31,764 bases of DNA from Desulfosarcina sp. (GTDB taxonomy: Bacteria > Desulfobacterota > Desulfobacteria > Desulfobacterales > Desulfosarcinaceae), in the NCBI GenBank assembly GCA_018224455.1, contig JAGTUY010000240.1, forward strand, positions 1 through 31,764, in the 5' to 3' direction. Position numbers and translations under genes: made by a program. Within the stretch, counting starts at the first letter, position 1. Each line of letters starts with the position of its first letter. The notes under the pieces are model-generated. The model had not been told where the DNA came from. It ran no database searches and saw only the letters and a list, made by a program, of their open reading frames with translations. This document shows positions 1-8,819 of this stretch, piece by piece.

Positions 1-1220
1 ACCTCCTTGAAGGTGCGGTGGTAGGAAATATGGGGGCAAAGCAACGCTTCTGAATAGCTGACAATTGTATTCAGCTCAGCGGATACCGCTTGGTCCCACA
101 ATTGCGGATGAAAATGCAAATGGTCGTTGCGACCGCCGATGGTCCATAATCGCTGGTTGAGGCCAGCATTTATCAACCGGTCAGCCTGCCGGGAGAGTCT
201 TTCCGGATCACCGACCACAGCAAGTGATCGAATGAACCCGCTTTCCGTGACGCTCTCATGTGGTTTTAGCATCAATCGGGCACTTTTGCGTCGCGCAGCG
301 GCACGCTGGAAGCGGTGTTGGAAGACAGATGCGCAGTAATTGACCGGAAGGCCAATGTTCCGGTCGACGACATGTTGCATCAGGGCCAATGCCGTTAGTT
401 CAGACTCCAGGACGGTCACTTTTTCTCCGTGTAAATAGGTGTATTTCCGTTGATCCAATCGGTCCCGGTTGAAAGGGTTCAAGCGAAGCTGGTGAAGATT
501 CAAATGGTCGACGCCGATCGCTTTCATTTGGGGCAGCAATTCCGTCAACCGCTGAAAATCTTCGGGAATAGCAGGAATCTCGACGGTGACAAACGGGATC
601 TGTCCGACCGCCAGCCGGATTTTTTTCAAATCGTACCCCACGGCACTGAGATCAAACCGGATCTCGTCCAAACCCGCATCCTTGAGCTTCGTCACGAGAT
701 CCGTCGTCAGCAGGGTACCATTGGTATACATCCACAGGTGAAGCGGGCGTTTTTTGGATCGGTCCACTGCCTGAAGAAAGCGCAAGGTGAGCGCCGGTGT
801 TAGCAGGGGTTCGCCGCCGCTGAGGCTTATGCCGTTGAAACCGAAGTGGCTCACATAAGCGGCATAATCAGCCGGCCTGGTAAAGGGAACCCGGTTGGTG
901 GTGGGAATGCCGATCTCATCCTGGGAACTCGGGCAGTAAAAGCAACGGCAGTTGCATTTGCCGTTGACGAACAGGCAGGACCAATCTCCTTCCCCGCAGA
1001 TGCGGCAGCCGGGAGACAGGGGCCCGATATGGGGTTTGGTCCCTTTAAAGGCGAGATGCAGGCGTTGACCGATGGCTTGGAGTCGTTGGTTGCGTTCAGT
1101 TTGCGCCGCCATTGCCCCGGCCGGGGAAACCCAGTTCAACCGGTCGGTGGTATCGCCAAACTCGGCCAGGTTTGCTGAAACCAGCTGATGCCGGTAGGCG
1201 GCCGACTGCTGCTCGTTCAT
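1..1220 (-). CDS. Radical SAM protein (3' end outside window)
   Basis: The minus-strand frame opens with ATG at 1220 and stays open to the window edge, giving at least 406 residues; the C-terminus is missing. The start has a Shine-Dalgarno AGGGG (1233-1229) eight bases upstream. Residues 89-96 read CNCRCFYC, the CxxxCxxC motif that binds the [4Fe-4S] cluster of radical SAM enzymes, and SGGEP at 134-138 is the SAM-contact motif. Three more cysteines (C72, C75, C82) precede the core motif in the order C-x2-C-x6-C and could hold a further metal site. The middle contains LWMYTNGTLL, a typical beta-strand of the radical SAM barrel. Substrate is unknown. It is divergent from iorAB and could be unrelated to it. 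The family call is firm; a specific function cannot be given. Confidence 0.9.
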   Translation of the reverse strand, partial: MNEQQSAAYRHQLVSANLAEFGDTTDRLNWVSPAGAMAAQTERNQRLQAIGQRLHLAFKGTKPHIGPLSPGCRICGEGDWSCLFVNGKCNCRCFYCPSSQDEIGIPTTNRVPFTRPADYAAYVSHFGFNGISLSGGEPLLTPALTLRFLQAVDRSKKRPLHLWMYTNGTLLTTDLVTKLKDAGLDEIRFDLSAVGYDLKKIRLAVGQIPFVTVEIPAIPEDFQRLTELLPQMKAIGVDHLNLHQLRLNPFNRDRLDQRKYTYLHGEKVTVLESELTALALMQHVVDRNIGLPVNYCASVFQHRFQRAAARRKSARLMLKPHESVTESGFIRSLAVVGDPERLSRQADRLINAGLNQRLWTIGGRNDHLHFHPQLWDQAVSAELNTIVSYSEALLCPHISYHRTFKE

Positions 1221-1276
1221 TTGACACACCCCTAAACATCCCAATGGGTTTCGGTTTTCCGGGTTCTATTAAGGCT

Positions 1277-1289
1277 GATCGTAACGATC
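1277..1289. promoter_or_regulatory. 13-bp palindrome, possible operator of the radical SAM gene
   Basis: GATCGT-A-ACGATC forms perfect 6-bp arms around one base. On the minus strand it lies inside the spacer of a weak promoter-like pair (TTGCAC, 17 bases, TTAATA) about 50 bases upstream of the radical SAM start. The placement suits a repressor site, but the promoter match is poor and no regulator gene is adjacent. Confidence 0.25.
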
Positions 1290-1456
1290 GTGCAAGCATT
1301 TCTTTTTCTTGCCCGATCTGATACACAGCCAAACTGAAGTTCAATAGGAAACATGGTTCCCAAGCCATCGCAAAGGGGTTGGTAACCACCGGACGAAGGC
1401 ACCTATCCGAACAGGGGCGATGCGCCATTACCCTGGACGGATCGGAACTGCCCCGC

Positions 1457-1496
1457 GGCGGCGGCGCCCGGTGCATGACCATGCCGCTCCGCCGCC
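1457..1496 (+). promoter_or_regulatory. Strong GC-rich hairpin in the iorA leader
   Basis: GGCGGCGG (1457-1464) pairs perfectly with CCGCCGCC (1489-1496). The enclosed loop carries a second short inverted repeat, GCATG/CATGC (1473-1484). It ends 14 bases before the iorA Shine-Dalgarno AAGGAG (1511-1516), with no T-run after it, so it is not an intrinsic terminator. The rest of the 303-base gap between the divergent genes (1221-1523) shows no gene. It could influence iorA mRNA stability or translation; this is inference. Confidence 0.4.
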
Positions 1497-1523
1497 GGCC
1501 TGTCGAATATAAGGAGACACACC

Positions 1524-3416
1524 ATGAAAAAAATGGGAGACATGCTGCTCAGACGCGACGCCTTCTCAGAGATTGTCATGGGCAACACGGCCATCGTCCG
1601 TGCCATGGTGGAAGCCGGTACCCGCGTCGTCAGCTCCTATCCCGGATCCCCGACACCGGAAATCGCCCTGGCGATTCAGTCCATCCCAAAGAACGACCGC
1701 CCCTTTTACTTCGAATTCTCCACCAACGAGAAAGTGGCTGCAGAGCTGGCATATGGGGCGGCAGTCAACGGTCACCTCTCTACGGTTTTTTTCAAAAGCG
1801 TGGGCCTCAATGTGGCGGCGGACGTCTTTGTCCAACTCAGCCTGATGAATATCATCGGCGGCATGGTCGTGGTACTGGGAGACGATCCGGGGGCCAACTC
1901 CTCCCAAAATGAGCAGGACAACCGCCACTACGCCCATATGAGCTACACCCCGGTTCTCGAACCGGCAGATCCAACTGATGTCTATCATTTTTACCTCGAG
2001 GCTGCTCGCCTGTCCCAGACGCATCGCATGCCGGTGATCCTGCGCCTCACCACCCATGTCTGCCACGCCAAGGAAAGGGTGGCCTTCGGCGCCTGGAATC
2101 CGATCCAGCAGGATGACACCCCCCAATTCGATCCAGCCAACGGTCCCTATATTCCCCTCACCACCCAGGCCATCGAGCAAAAACGCACAGCCATGGCCAG
2201 ACTGGAACGGGTTCGCCAGCGGGCCGAAGAAACTGCGTTGAATCGTGTCGTCGACAACGGCAACGCCGCTCGGGGCGTCATCACGATGGGACTGCCCTTT
2301 CTGTCGCTGATGGACGCATTGGATGGCGCAGCAGCCCAGCCGGACATCCTGAAACTGGCCTATGTCCATCCCCTGGCCAGGGACACCATCATCCGTTTTC
2401 TCTCAAGTCACCAGGAGGTCAAAATTCTCGAAGAACTGGATGACGTGGTTGAAAATCAGATCAAGGCCATGGCTTTTGATCGGAAACTTCCGGTGACGAT
2501 TGTCGGCAAGACGCAGCCGGAGGATTGGATCGGTGAGTATACACCGGATAAGGTTCATCAGGTGCTGTCCGATACCTGGCCGGACATGGTCCAACCGTCA
2601 CCGACGTTAAAAGCGGATGATCCGGCGCCCCACAGGCCGCCCCAGATGTGTCCGGGATGCGGTCACCGCAGCGCCTTTCACGCCATCAAGCAGGCCCTTA
2701 GCCCCACCGATATCACCGTGGCGGACATCGGCTGTCACACCCTGGGCTTTCTGCCGCCATACGAGATGGGCCAGTTGCTCATGTGCATGGGGGCATCGAC
2801 GGCCATGGCCAGCGGCCTGCGCCTGTTCAACACCAGCCGCAAGGTGGTCGCCTTCATGGGTGATTCGACGTTTTTTCATGCCGCTTTGCCCGGCATCATC
2901 AATGCCATTTTCAACCGCCACCCCATCACCCTGATTCTCATGGAAAACGGCACGACCGCCATGACCGGCCACCAGGACCATGCGGCCAGCGGGAAAAACT
3001 TCAACGAGGTGACGGACAAGATTCCCGTCCGGCAGGTACTGGAAGGCCTGGGGGTCAAGCACATCGCCGAGGTGGATACCTACCAGCAGGCCAAACTGGC
3101 CGAACTGGTGACCGAAGCGACGTCCATCGACGAATTCAGTGTGGTGATCGCACGGCACCCCTGCATGCTCAAGTTCACCCGTGAGCAAAGAAAAAATGCC
3201 GCCTATCGGCCGAAGCATGTGACGATCGACCAGGGAGTGTGCGAGCGCATCCACACCTGTATCGAAACCTTCGGCTGCCCCACCTTCACCCGGGACAGCC
3301 AGGGCAATATTACCATCAACACCGATCTTTGCATCGGCGACGGTTCCTGCATCCAAACCTGCCCGACCAAAGCCATCATCCCGGCCGGTAAAAAGGGTAA
3401 AGGAGGTGAGCCATGA
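1524..3416 (+). CDS. iorA: Indolepyruvate:ferredoxin oxidoreductase, alpha subunit
   Basis: A 630-residue thiamine-diphosphate enzyme subunit. With IorB it oxidatively decarboxylates aryl-2-oxoacids such as indolepyruvate to aryl-acetyl-CoA, reducing ferredoxin in the cytoplasm. The N-terminal part (about 15-240) is the pyrimidine-binding domain, including the SYPGSPTPEI segment. The diphosphate-binding domain begins near the MCPGCGHRSAF segment (about 375) and contains GDS (446-448) followed by the conserved N in MENGTTAMTGHQ. The C-terminus is ferredoxin-like but unusual: C573-x5-C579-x5-C585-P and C603-xx-D606-xx-C609-xxx-C613-P, so the second cysteine of each standard motif is replaced by Ile and Asp. 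The start is ATG with AAGGAG seven bases upstream. The stop overlaps the iorB start (ATGA), indicating translational coupling. Length and order of domains match the family. Confidence 0.95.
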   Translation: MKKMGDMLLRRDAFSEIVMGNTAIVRAMVEAGTRVVSSYPGSPTPEIALAIQSIPKNDRPFYFEFSTNEKVAAELAYGAAVNGHLSTVFFKSVGLNVAADVFVQLSLMNIIGGMVVVLGDDPGANSSQNEQDNRHYAHMSYTPVLEPADPTDVYHFYLEAARLSQTHRMPVILRLTTHVCHAKERVAFGAWNPIQQDDTPQFDPANGPYIPLTTQAIEQKRTAMARLERVRQRAEETALNRVVDNGNAARGVITMGLPFLSLMDALDGAAAQPDILKLAYVHPLARDTIIRFLSSHQEVKILEELDDVVENQIKAMAFDRKLPVTIVGKTQPEDWIGEYTPDKVHQVLSDTWPDMVQPSPTLKADDPAPHRPPQMCPGCGHRSAFHAIKQALSPTDITVADIGCHTLGFLPPYEMGQLLMCMGASTAMASGLRLFNTSRKVVAFMGDSTFFHAALPGIINAIFNRHPITLILMENGTTAMTGHQDHAASGKNFNEVTDKIPVRQVLEGLGVKHIAEVDTYQQAKLAELVTEATSIDEFSVVIARHPCMLKFTREQRKNAAYRPKHVTIDQGVCERIHTCIETFGCPTFTRDSQGNITINTDLCIGDGSCIQTCPTKAIIPAGKKGKGGEP

Positions 3417-3991
3417 AGGCCTTCAATATTTATCTGTCCGGTGTGGGCGGCCAGGGTATCGGCCTGATCAGTGAAATTATCCTGAGGGCGGCCGATCACG
3501 CTGGTTTCCCGGTAAAAAGTGTCGACACCCATGGACTGGCGCAGCGAGGGGGAATCGTCGTATCCCAGATACGCATCGGCGATAAGGTCTACTCACCAAT
3601 CATCCCCGCCGGGCAGACGGACCTGGTGGTTTCGCTGGAGCGCCACGAAGCTTTTCGGGCGGCAGGAACCGTCCTGAAAGACAACAGCTGCTTGATCTAC
3701 TACGATACCATCTGGCAACCGCTCTCTGTCCGATTGAACCAGACGGCGGAGGTCGCCGAGAGCGATATCCAGGATCTTTGCCGCGGGCGTGGCATTCAGG
3801 TCATATCCGTATTCCATCCGGATCTGCCGGACATCCGCATGCAGAACATGGCCGTGCTGTCGGAAATCCATGGTCACCGGCTGATCCCCGGCATCGACCT
3901 GAAGCACTATCGGACCGCCATGGCGGATCTCATGTCCGGCGCCATGCTGGCGGAAAACCGCGGATTGTTCGACAAGCGCCTGAGCGCATAA
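3413..3991 (+). CDS. iorB: Indolepyruvate:ferredoxin oxidoreductase, beta subunit
   Basis: A 192-residue protein of the pyruvate:ferredoxin oxidoreductase gamma-domain family, the CoA-handling partner of IorA. The N-terminus has the glycine-rich GVGGQGIGLISEI segment (about residues 11-23) and the DTHGLAQRGG segment typical of the family. It starts at ATG inside the iorA stop (ATGA overlap) behind a strong AAGGAGGTG ribosome-binding site at the end of iorA. No gene follows before the convergent lyase gene; the 113-base gap (3992-4104) contains no convincing terminator. Confidence 0.93.
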   Translation: MKAFNIYLSGVGGQGIGLISEIILRAADHAGFPVKSVDTHGLAQRGGIVVSQIRIGDKVYSPIIPAGQTDLVVSLERHEAFRAAGTVLKDNSCLIYYDTIWQPLSVRLNQTAEVAESDIQDLCRGRGIQVISVFHPDLPDIRMQNMAVLSEIHGHRLIPGIDLKHYRTAMADLMSGAMLAENRGLFDKRLSA

Positions 3992-4104
3992 ATCTCGACG
4001 GGTTATGCCGGTGAGAAAAACAGACATGCTGAGTTGGTCACGGCGGCAACCAGTTCGCCCAGGCGCGCTGGAGACGACATTATCCAGGTTTGAAAGTGCC
4101 GGAA

Positions 4105-5481
4105 TCAGAGGTTAGGGCCAAAGGCGCCGGTCAGCAGGTGCTCCAATTGGTCTTCAGCCATGAGGCGCTTCTCCAGCACCAGGGTTTTCAGGTTTTTACC
4201 GCTGGCCAGTCCCTCCTTGACCAAGGCCGCGACCCTGTCGTAACCCAATTCCGGGTTCAAAATAGTGGCCAAGCCCGCACTGGCTTCGAAATGCTTTCGG
4301 CACTTTTCCTCATCCGCCACAACGCCCTGAATACATTTTTCATCCAGCATGGTGCAGGTGCGAATCAGTATGTTGAATGACTTGACCAGGTTGTTGCCGA
4401 TCAGCGGCATATGGGTGTTGAGCTGCAATTGACCAAGCCCGCAGGCCATGGCCACGGCAGCATCATATCCGACCACCTGGATGCAGGCCATGTTGGCGGC
4501 CTCGCAAATACTGGGATTGACCTTGCCCGGCATGATAGAAGAGCCAGGCTCCACTGCCGGCAGTCTTATTTCCCCAAACCCTGTATTGGGCCCTGACGCC
4601 AACAGCCGCAGGTCGTTGGCAATTTTGAGAAGATCCAGGGCAAGCAATCGAAGAACCGCGGACGTCTGCCCCATATCCGTCATAAACTGGGTGATTTCGA
4701 TACCGTTGCGGGCCACTTTGAATGACAGGCCGGTGGACGCATTGAGCGAGGCCACGATATGGGATCGAAAAGCCGGTTTGGTATTGATACCGGTTCCCAC
4801 CGCATTCCCGCCTGCGCCGAGTTCGAGCAGGTTTTCACCGGCGGCGGCCACACGCGCCTTGGCTTTCTCCAAGGCGCGCGCATATCCGCCAAACTCCTGG
4901 CCCACGGTAATCGGCACTGCATCCTGAAGGTGGGTGCGGCCGCTTTTGGCTACCTTGGCAAACTGTCCGGCCTTATCGTCGATTGACGCGATCAATCCGT
5001 CCAGCGCCGCTCCCAACCGGTGGCCCAGCTGAACACCGGCCAACCGGATGGCCGAAGGGAATATATTGTTGGTGGATTGTCCTTTGTTGACATGATCGTT
5101 AGGGTGCATCAGTTCCTTATCCCCCGGTTTTCCACCCATTTGCACAACCGCCAGGTTGGCGATCACTTCATTGACATTCATCTGGGTGGAAGTCCCGGAC
5201 CCGGCCTGAAAGACATCGATGGGGAACTGGTCATCGTACGCACCGGCGAGAATCGTTGCGCAGGCTTCGCGAATCGCCCGGGATCGTTTTTGATCAAGAA
5301 GCCCGAGTTGTTGGTTGGCCGCGGCACAGGCAGCCTTCAAGTGAACGATAGCGTAAACGATCGCAAGGGGTAAGGATTCACCTGAAACATTAAAATTTTT
5401 AATGGAACGAGACGTATGGATGCCATACCAGGCGTTTTCGGGAACCTGCATTTCCCCCATCGAGTCTTTTTCGATTCGCAT
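4105..5481 (-). CDS. Aspartate ammonia-lyase / class II fumarase family lyase
   Basis: 458 residues of the aspartase/fumarase superfamily, homotetramers that add or remove ammonia or water across fumarate. The signature GSSIMPGKVNP is intact, as are HPNDHVNKGQSTNN and GRTHLQDAVP. Telling aspartase from fumarase is hard from sequence alone. The GTS and STN active-site segments and the NPELGY and GQLQLN stretches resemble aspartases, where class II fumarases typically have SSND and NTHIGY. The first D of the usual STND is N here. I lean to aspartase but would accept fumarase, which could serve the citric acid cycle. ATG at 5481 is preceded by GGAGG (5490-5486). It converges on iorAB and is monocistronic in this window. 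Confidence 0.88.
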   Translation of the reverse strand: MRIEKDSMGEMQVPENAWYGIHTSRSIKNFNVSGESLPLAIVYAIVHLKAACAAANQQLGLLDQKRSRAIREACATILAGAYDDQFPIDVFQAGSGTSTQMNVNEVIANLAVVQMGGKPGDKELMHPNDHVNKGQSTNNIFPSAIRLAGVQLGHRLGAALDGLIASIDDKAGQFAKVAKSGRTHLQDAVPITVGQEFGGYARALEKAKARVAAAGENLLELGAGGNAVGTGINTKPAFRSHIVASLNASTGLSFKVARNGIEITQFMTDMGQTSAVLRLLALDLLKIANDLRLLASGPNTGFGEIRLPAVEPGSSIMPGKVNPSICEAANMACIQVVGYDAAVAMACGLGQLQLNTHMPLIGNNLVKSFNILIRTCTMLDEKCIQGVVADEEKCRKHFEASAGLATILNPELGYDRVAALVKEGLASGKNLKTLVLEKRLMAEDQLEHLLTGAFGPNL

Positions 5482-5679
5482 GTTTGTCCTCCGGGCGGTT
5501 GATGGTAATGAGTCTTGAAATTACAGCAAATCAGGGTTGTGTCAAGAAGACATGAGCACCGTCGTCTGGTATGGGAAATCAGGCTGCGCCCTTCCATACC
5601 GCCTGGGAAATACCTTGACTTTATATGAATCATCCCAATTGTCTCTGGAATAATTCATTTTAATTTAGAGGGGTGCCCA

Positions 5680-5820
5680 ATGAAAAAAGCAGAAAGCGGA
5701 TTGTTCGTGAGCGTTGATTACACCGGCACACTGGACAATGGGGAAGTATTTGATTCCAGTGAAGGTCGCCAGCCCATGGAGATCCAGATGGGTTCCGGCA
5801 CTGTGATTCCCGGGTTTTAA
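5680..5820 (+). pseudogene. Truncated FKBP-type peptidyl-prolyl isomerase
   Basis: ATG at 5680, with GAGGGG just upstream, opens 46 codons that match the start of SlyD-like/FKBP isomerases: VDYTGTLDNGEVFDSS, then a VIPGF segment. Full proteins continue with GFE..L.GM and are more than 130 residues long. Here TAA follows directly after the GF, and no frame downstream restores the family sequence. A frame change of one base gives no match either, so the 3' part looks deleted rather than frameshifted. It lacks most of the active site and is probably non-functional. Confidence 0.7.
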
Positions 5821-5845
5821 TCATCGATTCACAGGTGCCGGCCGG

Positions 5846-5872
5846 GCCGATCATTGATGAAAGATGATCGGC
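5846..5872 (+). terminator. Hairpin after the FKBP fragment
   Basis: GCCGATCAT (5846-5854) and ATGATCGGC (5864-5872) form a perfect 9-bp stem with a 9-base loop, 26 bases after the stop of the FKBP fragment. There is no T-run, so it is at best a factor-assisted or processing structure. It may be the terminator of the once-intact gene. Confidence 0.4.
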
Positions 5873-5934
5873 ACGCCGCTCTCCCCGCATGTTTACCCCT
5901 CTCGCCGCGAATTGCTTTCAGCAAGGTCCTCTCC

Positions 5935-5963
5935 TTGACACCATCCACCAAATAAGATAGCAG
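5935..5963 (+). promoter_or_regulatory. Possible sigma-70 promoter of lysS and the envelope block
   Basis: A perfect -35 hexamer TTGACA (5935-5940) is followed after 17 bases by a weak -10, TAGCAG (5958-5963). It lies about 50 bases upstream of the lysS ATG. Only the -35 is convincing. Confidence 0.3.
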
Positions 5964-6013
5964 GAGTGGTTTGCCATTTTAGGAATTCGGGGCCAATATC
6001 TAGCGGGGTTATC

Positions 6014-7513
6014 ATGGACAACGCAAAGGACTTGCTCGGCAAGCGAAAAGAAAAGGCGGACGGCCTGCGGGCCGACGGAATCAATCTGTTCCCCAACGGC
6101 TTGACCGTCAGTCATACCATCAGGGATATCCAGGGCCATCTTCGGGGCCTGCCGGAGGGTCAACAAGAGGATTCTTCCCAGTTCAGCGTGGCCGGACGGA
6201 TGATGGCCATCAACCGTTTCGGAAAATCTGCCTTCGTCCGGTTCAAGGACCGAACCGGCCTCATGCAGGCCTATGTGAGAAAGGACAGGGTCGGGGAGCA
6301 GCCATATGATCTGTTCAAACGCCTTGACGTCGGTGATTTCGTTGAAATTAAGGGAACGCTGTTTCGCACCAAGACCGGCGAATGGACCATTCTGGCCGCC
6401 CGGATTCATCTTGTCTGCAAATCCACCAGAGCGCTTCCTGAGAAGTTTCACGGGCTTAAAGATCCGGAAAAGCGTTACCGGCAGCGGTACATTGATTTGA
6501 TCATGAACCCGGATGTTCAGGAAATTTTTATCAAACGCAGCCAGATCATCCAGGCCATGCGGACCTTTTTCCTGTCCCGTGATTTTCTGGAAGTCGAAAC
6601 ACCCATGATGCAACCCATCCCGGGAGGCGCCGAGGCGACCCCCTTCAAGACCCACCACAATGCACTGAACATGGACCTTTATCTGCGCATCGCGCCGGAG
6701 CTCTACCTCAAACGACTTGTGGTCGGCGGTTTTGAGCGGGTTTTTGAAATCAACCGCAATTTCAGAAACGAGGGTGTCTCCACCCAGCACAACCCGGAGT
6801 TCACCATGGTTGAGTTTTACCAGGCCTATGCCACCCATGAAGATTTGATGGACCTCACCGAGCAGATGTTCGCGCAAATTGCGCAAACCATCACCGGCGG
6901 CACCGCCGTTACCTATCAGGGCAACGCAATCGAATTGGGGGGCACATGGAAACGGATATCCCTGTTTGACGCACTGGAACAGATCGGCGGAGTCGATCCG
7001 ACCTTGCTGAACGATAAGGACCGGTTGCTTGAATTTGCCGATTCAAAGGGTATTACAGTCACGAAAACCGGTCGTCTGGGAAAAGTGATCACCAAGCTGT
7101 TCGATGCCCTCGTTGAACCCAGGTTGATCCAGCCGACCTTTATCACCGGCTACCCGGCGGAAGTCTCACCACTTTCCAGAAGAAGCGACGCCCATCCGGA
7201 ATTGACCGAGCGGTTTGAACTGTTCATCGCCGGACGGGAAATCGCCAACGGATTTTCCGAACTCAACGACCCGGAAGATCAGCGCGGGAGATTTCTGCAG
7301 CAGGTGGAAGATCGAAAAGCCGGCGACAACGAAGCCCATTTCATGGATGACGATTATATCGAGGCCTTGGAGTATGGCATGCCGCCAACTGCCGGTCAGG
7401 GCATTGGTATCGATCGCCTGGTCATGCTGTTGACCAATGCCCCGTCCATCCGAGAAGTCATCCTGTTCCCCCATATGAAGCCCCGGGCAGGGGGTTCAAA
7501 AACAGACAATTGA
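6014..7513 (+). CDS. lysS: Lysyl-tRNA synthetase, class II
   Basis: A 499-residue enzyme charging tRNA-Lys with lysine. The N-terminal OB-fold anticodon-binding domain (about 55-150) is followed by the class II catalytic core: motif 1 near FLEVETPMMQPIPGGAEATPF, motif 2 with FRNEG at 250-254, and motif 3 with GIGIDRL at about 463-469. I chose ATG at 6014 because MDNAKDLLGKRKEK aligns with usual LysS starts; an in-frame GTG at 5966 behind AGGAG would add 16 residues without family support. lysS heads the same-strand run into the Lol, Bam and Lpx genes, an order also known from other deltaproteobacteria. Confidence 0.96.
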   Translation: MDNAKDLLGKRKEKADGLRADGINLFPNGLTVSHTIRDIQGHLRGLPEGQQEDSSQFSVAGRMMAINRFGKSAFVRFKDRTGLMQAYVRKDRVGEQPYDLFKRLDVGDFVEIKGTLFRTKTGEWTILAARIHLVCKSTRALPEKFHGLKDPEKRYRQRYIDLIMNPDVQEIFIKRSQIIQAMRTFFLSRDFLEVETPMMQPIPGGAEATPFKTHHNALNMDLYLRIAPELYLKRLVVGGFERVFEINRNFRNEGVSTQHNPEFTMVEFYQAYATHEDLMDLTEQMFAQIAQTITGGTAVTYQGNAIELGGTWKRISLFDALEQIGGVDPTLLNDKDRLLEFADSKGITVTKTGRLGKVITKLFDALVEPRLIQPTFITGYPAEVSPLSRRSDAHPELTERFELFIAGREIANGFSELNDPEDQRGRFLQQVEDRKAGDNEAHFMDDDYIEALEYGMPPTAGQGIGIDRLVMLLTNAPSIREVILFPHMKPRAGGSKTDN

Positions 7514-7583
7514 TTCATTTTCAATAGAATCTGGTAAGCATCATCGCGGAGAACACTCAAACCCAGCCGTCACCGGTAATGCC

Positions 7584-8819
7584 ATGTCATTTGTGACATT
7601 TGTATCTGGGCGTTATCTCAGGACCCGCCAGAAGCGGACCTTTATCTCGCTGATCACCGTGCTTTCCATTGCCGGGGTCACCGTGGGGGTAATGGCCCTG
7701 ATCGTTGTCATCGCTGTCATGGCCGGGTTTGAAAATGATCTCAAGTCCCGGATTATGGGAATCCGTCCACACCTGGTACTCACCCAAAAACAGGGGGTCT
7801 TCAGCGATTACAAGCAGATTCTGGCAAGGATGAAACCCATTGGAGAAATCCAGACGGCCTCGGCCTTTATAACCACACAGGTGGTCCTTCGAACGACAAC
7901 CCGGGCTGCCGGCGCTATTTTGAAGGGCATCGAGGCAGCCCAGGGAAAGACCGGCATCGCCAGCGTGGATACCAGCCGCTTGTTGACGCGCAACCCCGCG
8001 AAAGGGGGGTCAGGCGGAAACGATCATCTGCCCGGCATCATTTTAGGCAAAGAACTGGCAGCCAATTTAGGCGTGATCCGCGGCGACACCGTATACATGA
8101 TCTCGCCACGGGGAATGCTTTCACCGGCCGGGCATATCCCCGCCATGATAAAATTTGAGGTGGCCGACCTGTTTGAATCCGGGATGTATGAATTCGATGG
8201 GACGCTTGCTTTCGTCGATCTGAAGCAGGCCCAGAAGATTCTTCGAATGCCCGCGTCGGTCAGTGGGATCGAAATTCGCCTGCAGGATATGGATCAGGTC
8301 AAAGCGGCTGCCAAGGCGATTGAAAAGGTGGTGGACAGTGACTACGCCATAGAGGACTGGAAGCAGATGAACCGCAACCTGTTTTCAGCCCTTCGGCTGG
8401 AAAAAACCGTCATGTTCATCATCCTTGCCCTGATCGTTCTGGTTGCCGCATTCAATATTGCCGGATCTCTGGTCATGATGGTCATGGAAAAACGAAAGGA
8501 TATCGCCATCCTAAAGGCCATGGGGGCAACGGCCAAGTCCATCGGCCGCATCTTTGTCATCAAAGGCCTGATGATCGGCCTGGTGGGCACGGTGCTGGGA
8601 ACATCCGCAGGGTTGATGTTGTGTATGCTTTTAAAGCGCTATTCCTTTATTCAGCTACCGGCAGACGTATACTATATCAATACGTTGCCTGTTAACATGA
8701 AGATATCGGACGTCCTGTTGATTGCAGTGTGTGCGCTGATCATCTGCTTTGCGGCAACCCTTTATCCGGCCCGTCAGGCAGCCAGCATCGATCCGGTCGA
8801 GGCCATCCGTCATGGATAA
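7584..8819 (+). CDS. lolC: Lipoprotein-releasing ABC transporter permease (LolC/LolE family)
   Basis: A 411-residue inner-membrane permease that extracts lipoproteins for transfer to the outer membrane, powered by LolD. The expected layout is present: a first membrane segment at about 22-48, a large periplasmic domain (about 50-270), then three membrane segments near 272-300, 320-345 and 375-400, ending in the FtsX/MacB-type tail YPARQAASIDPVEAIRHG. Only one permease gene lies here, unlike the lolC/lolE pair of Escherichia coli, so it may act as a homodimer, as described for LolF systems. The ATG at 7584 has no strong Shine-Dalgarno sequence. The stop overlaps the lolD start region. Confidence 0.92.
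   Translation: MSFVTFVSGRYLRTRQKRTFISLITVLSIAGVTVGVMALIVVIAVMAGFENDLKSRIMGIRPHLVLTQKQGVFSDYKQILARMKPIGEIQTASAFITTQVVLRTTTRAAGAILKGIEAAQGKTGIASVDTSRLLTRNPAKGGSGGNDHLPGIILGKELAANLGVIRGDTVYMISPRGMLSPAGHIPAMIKFEVADLFESGMYEFDGTLAFVDLKQAQKILRMPASVSGIEIRLQDMDQVKAAAKAIEKVVDSDYAIEDWKQMNRNLFSALRLEKTVMFIILALIVLVAAFNIAGSLVMMVMEKRKDIAILKAMGATAKSIGRIFVIKGLMIGLVGTVLGTSAGLMLCMLLKRYSFIQLPADVYYINTLPVNMKISDVLLIAVCALIICFAATLYPARQAASIDPVEAIRHG

Noticed and set aside
127..1178. Several plus-strand frames at the start of the window
   Set aside because: All overlap the minus-strand radical SAM gene, which has its complete core motifs.
1388..1430. Resemblance to a guanidine-III (mini-ykkC-like) riboswitch (CCGGACGA)
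   Set aside because: Only the first eight bases match. The required pseudoknot partners were not found and iorA is not a guanidine gene.
1566..3356. Long minus-strand frames (267 and 249 codons) inside iorA
   Set aside because: Shadows of iorA with no recognisable family sequence.
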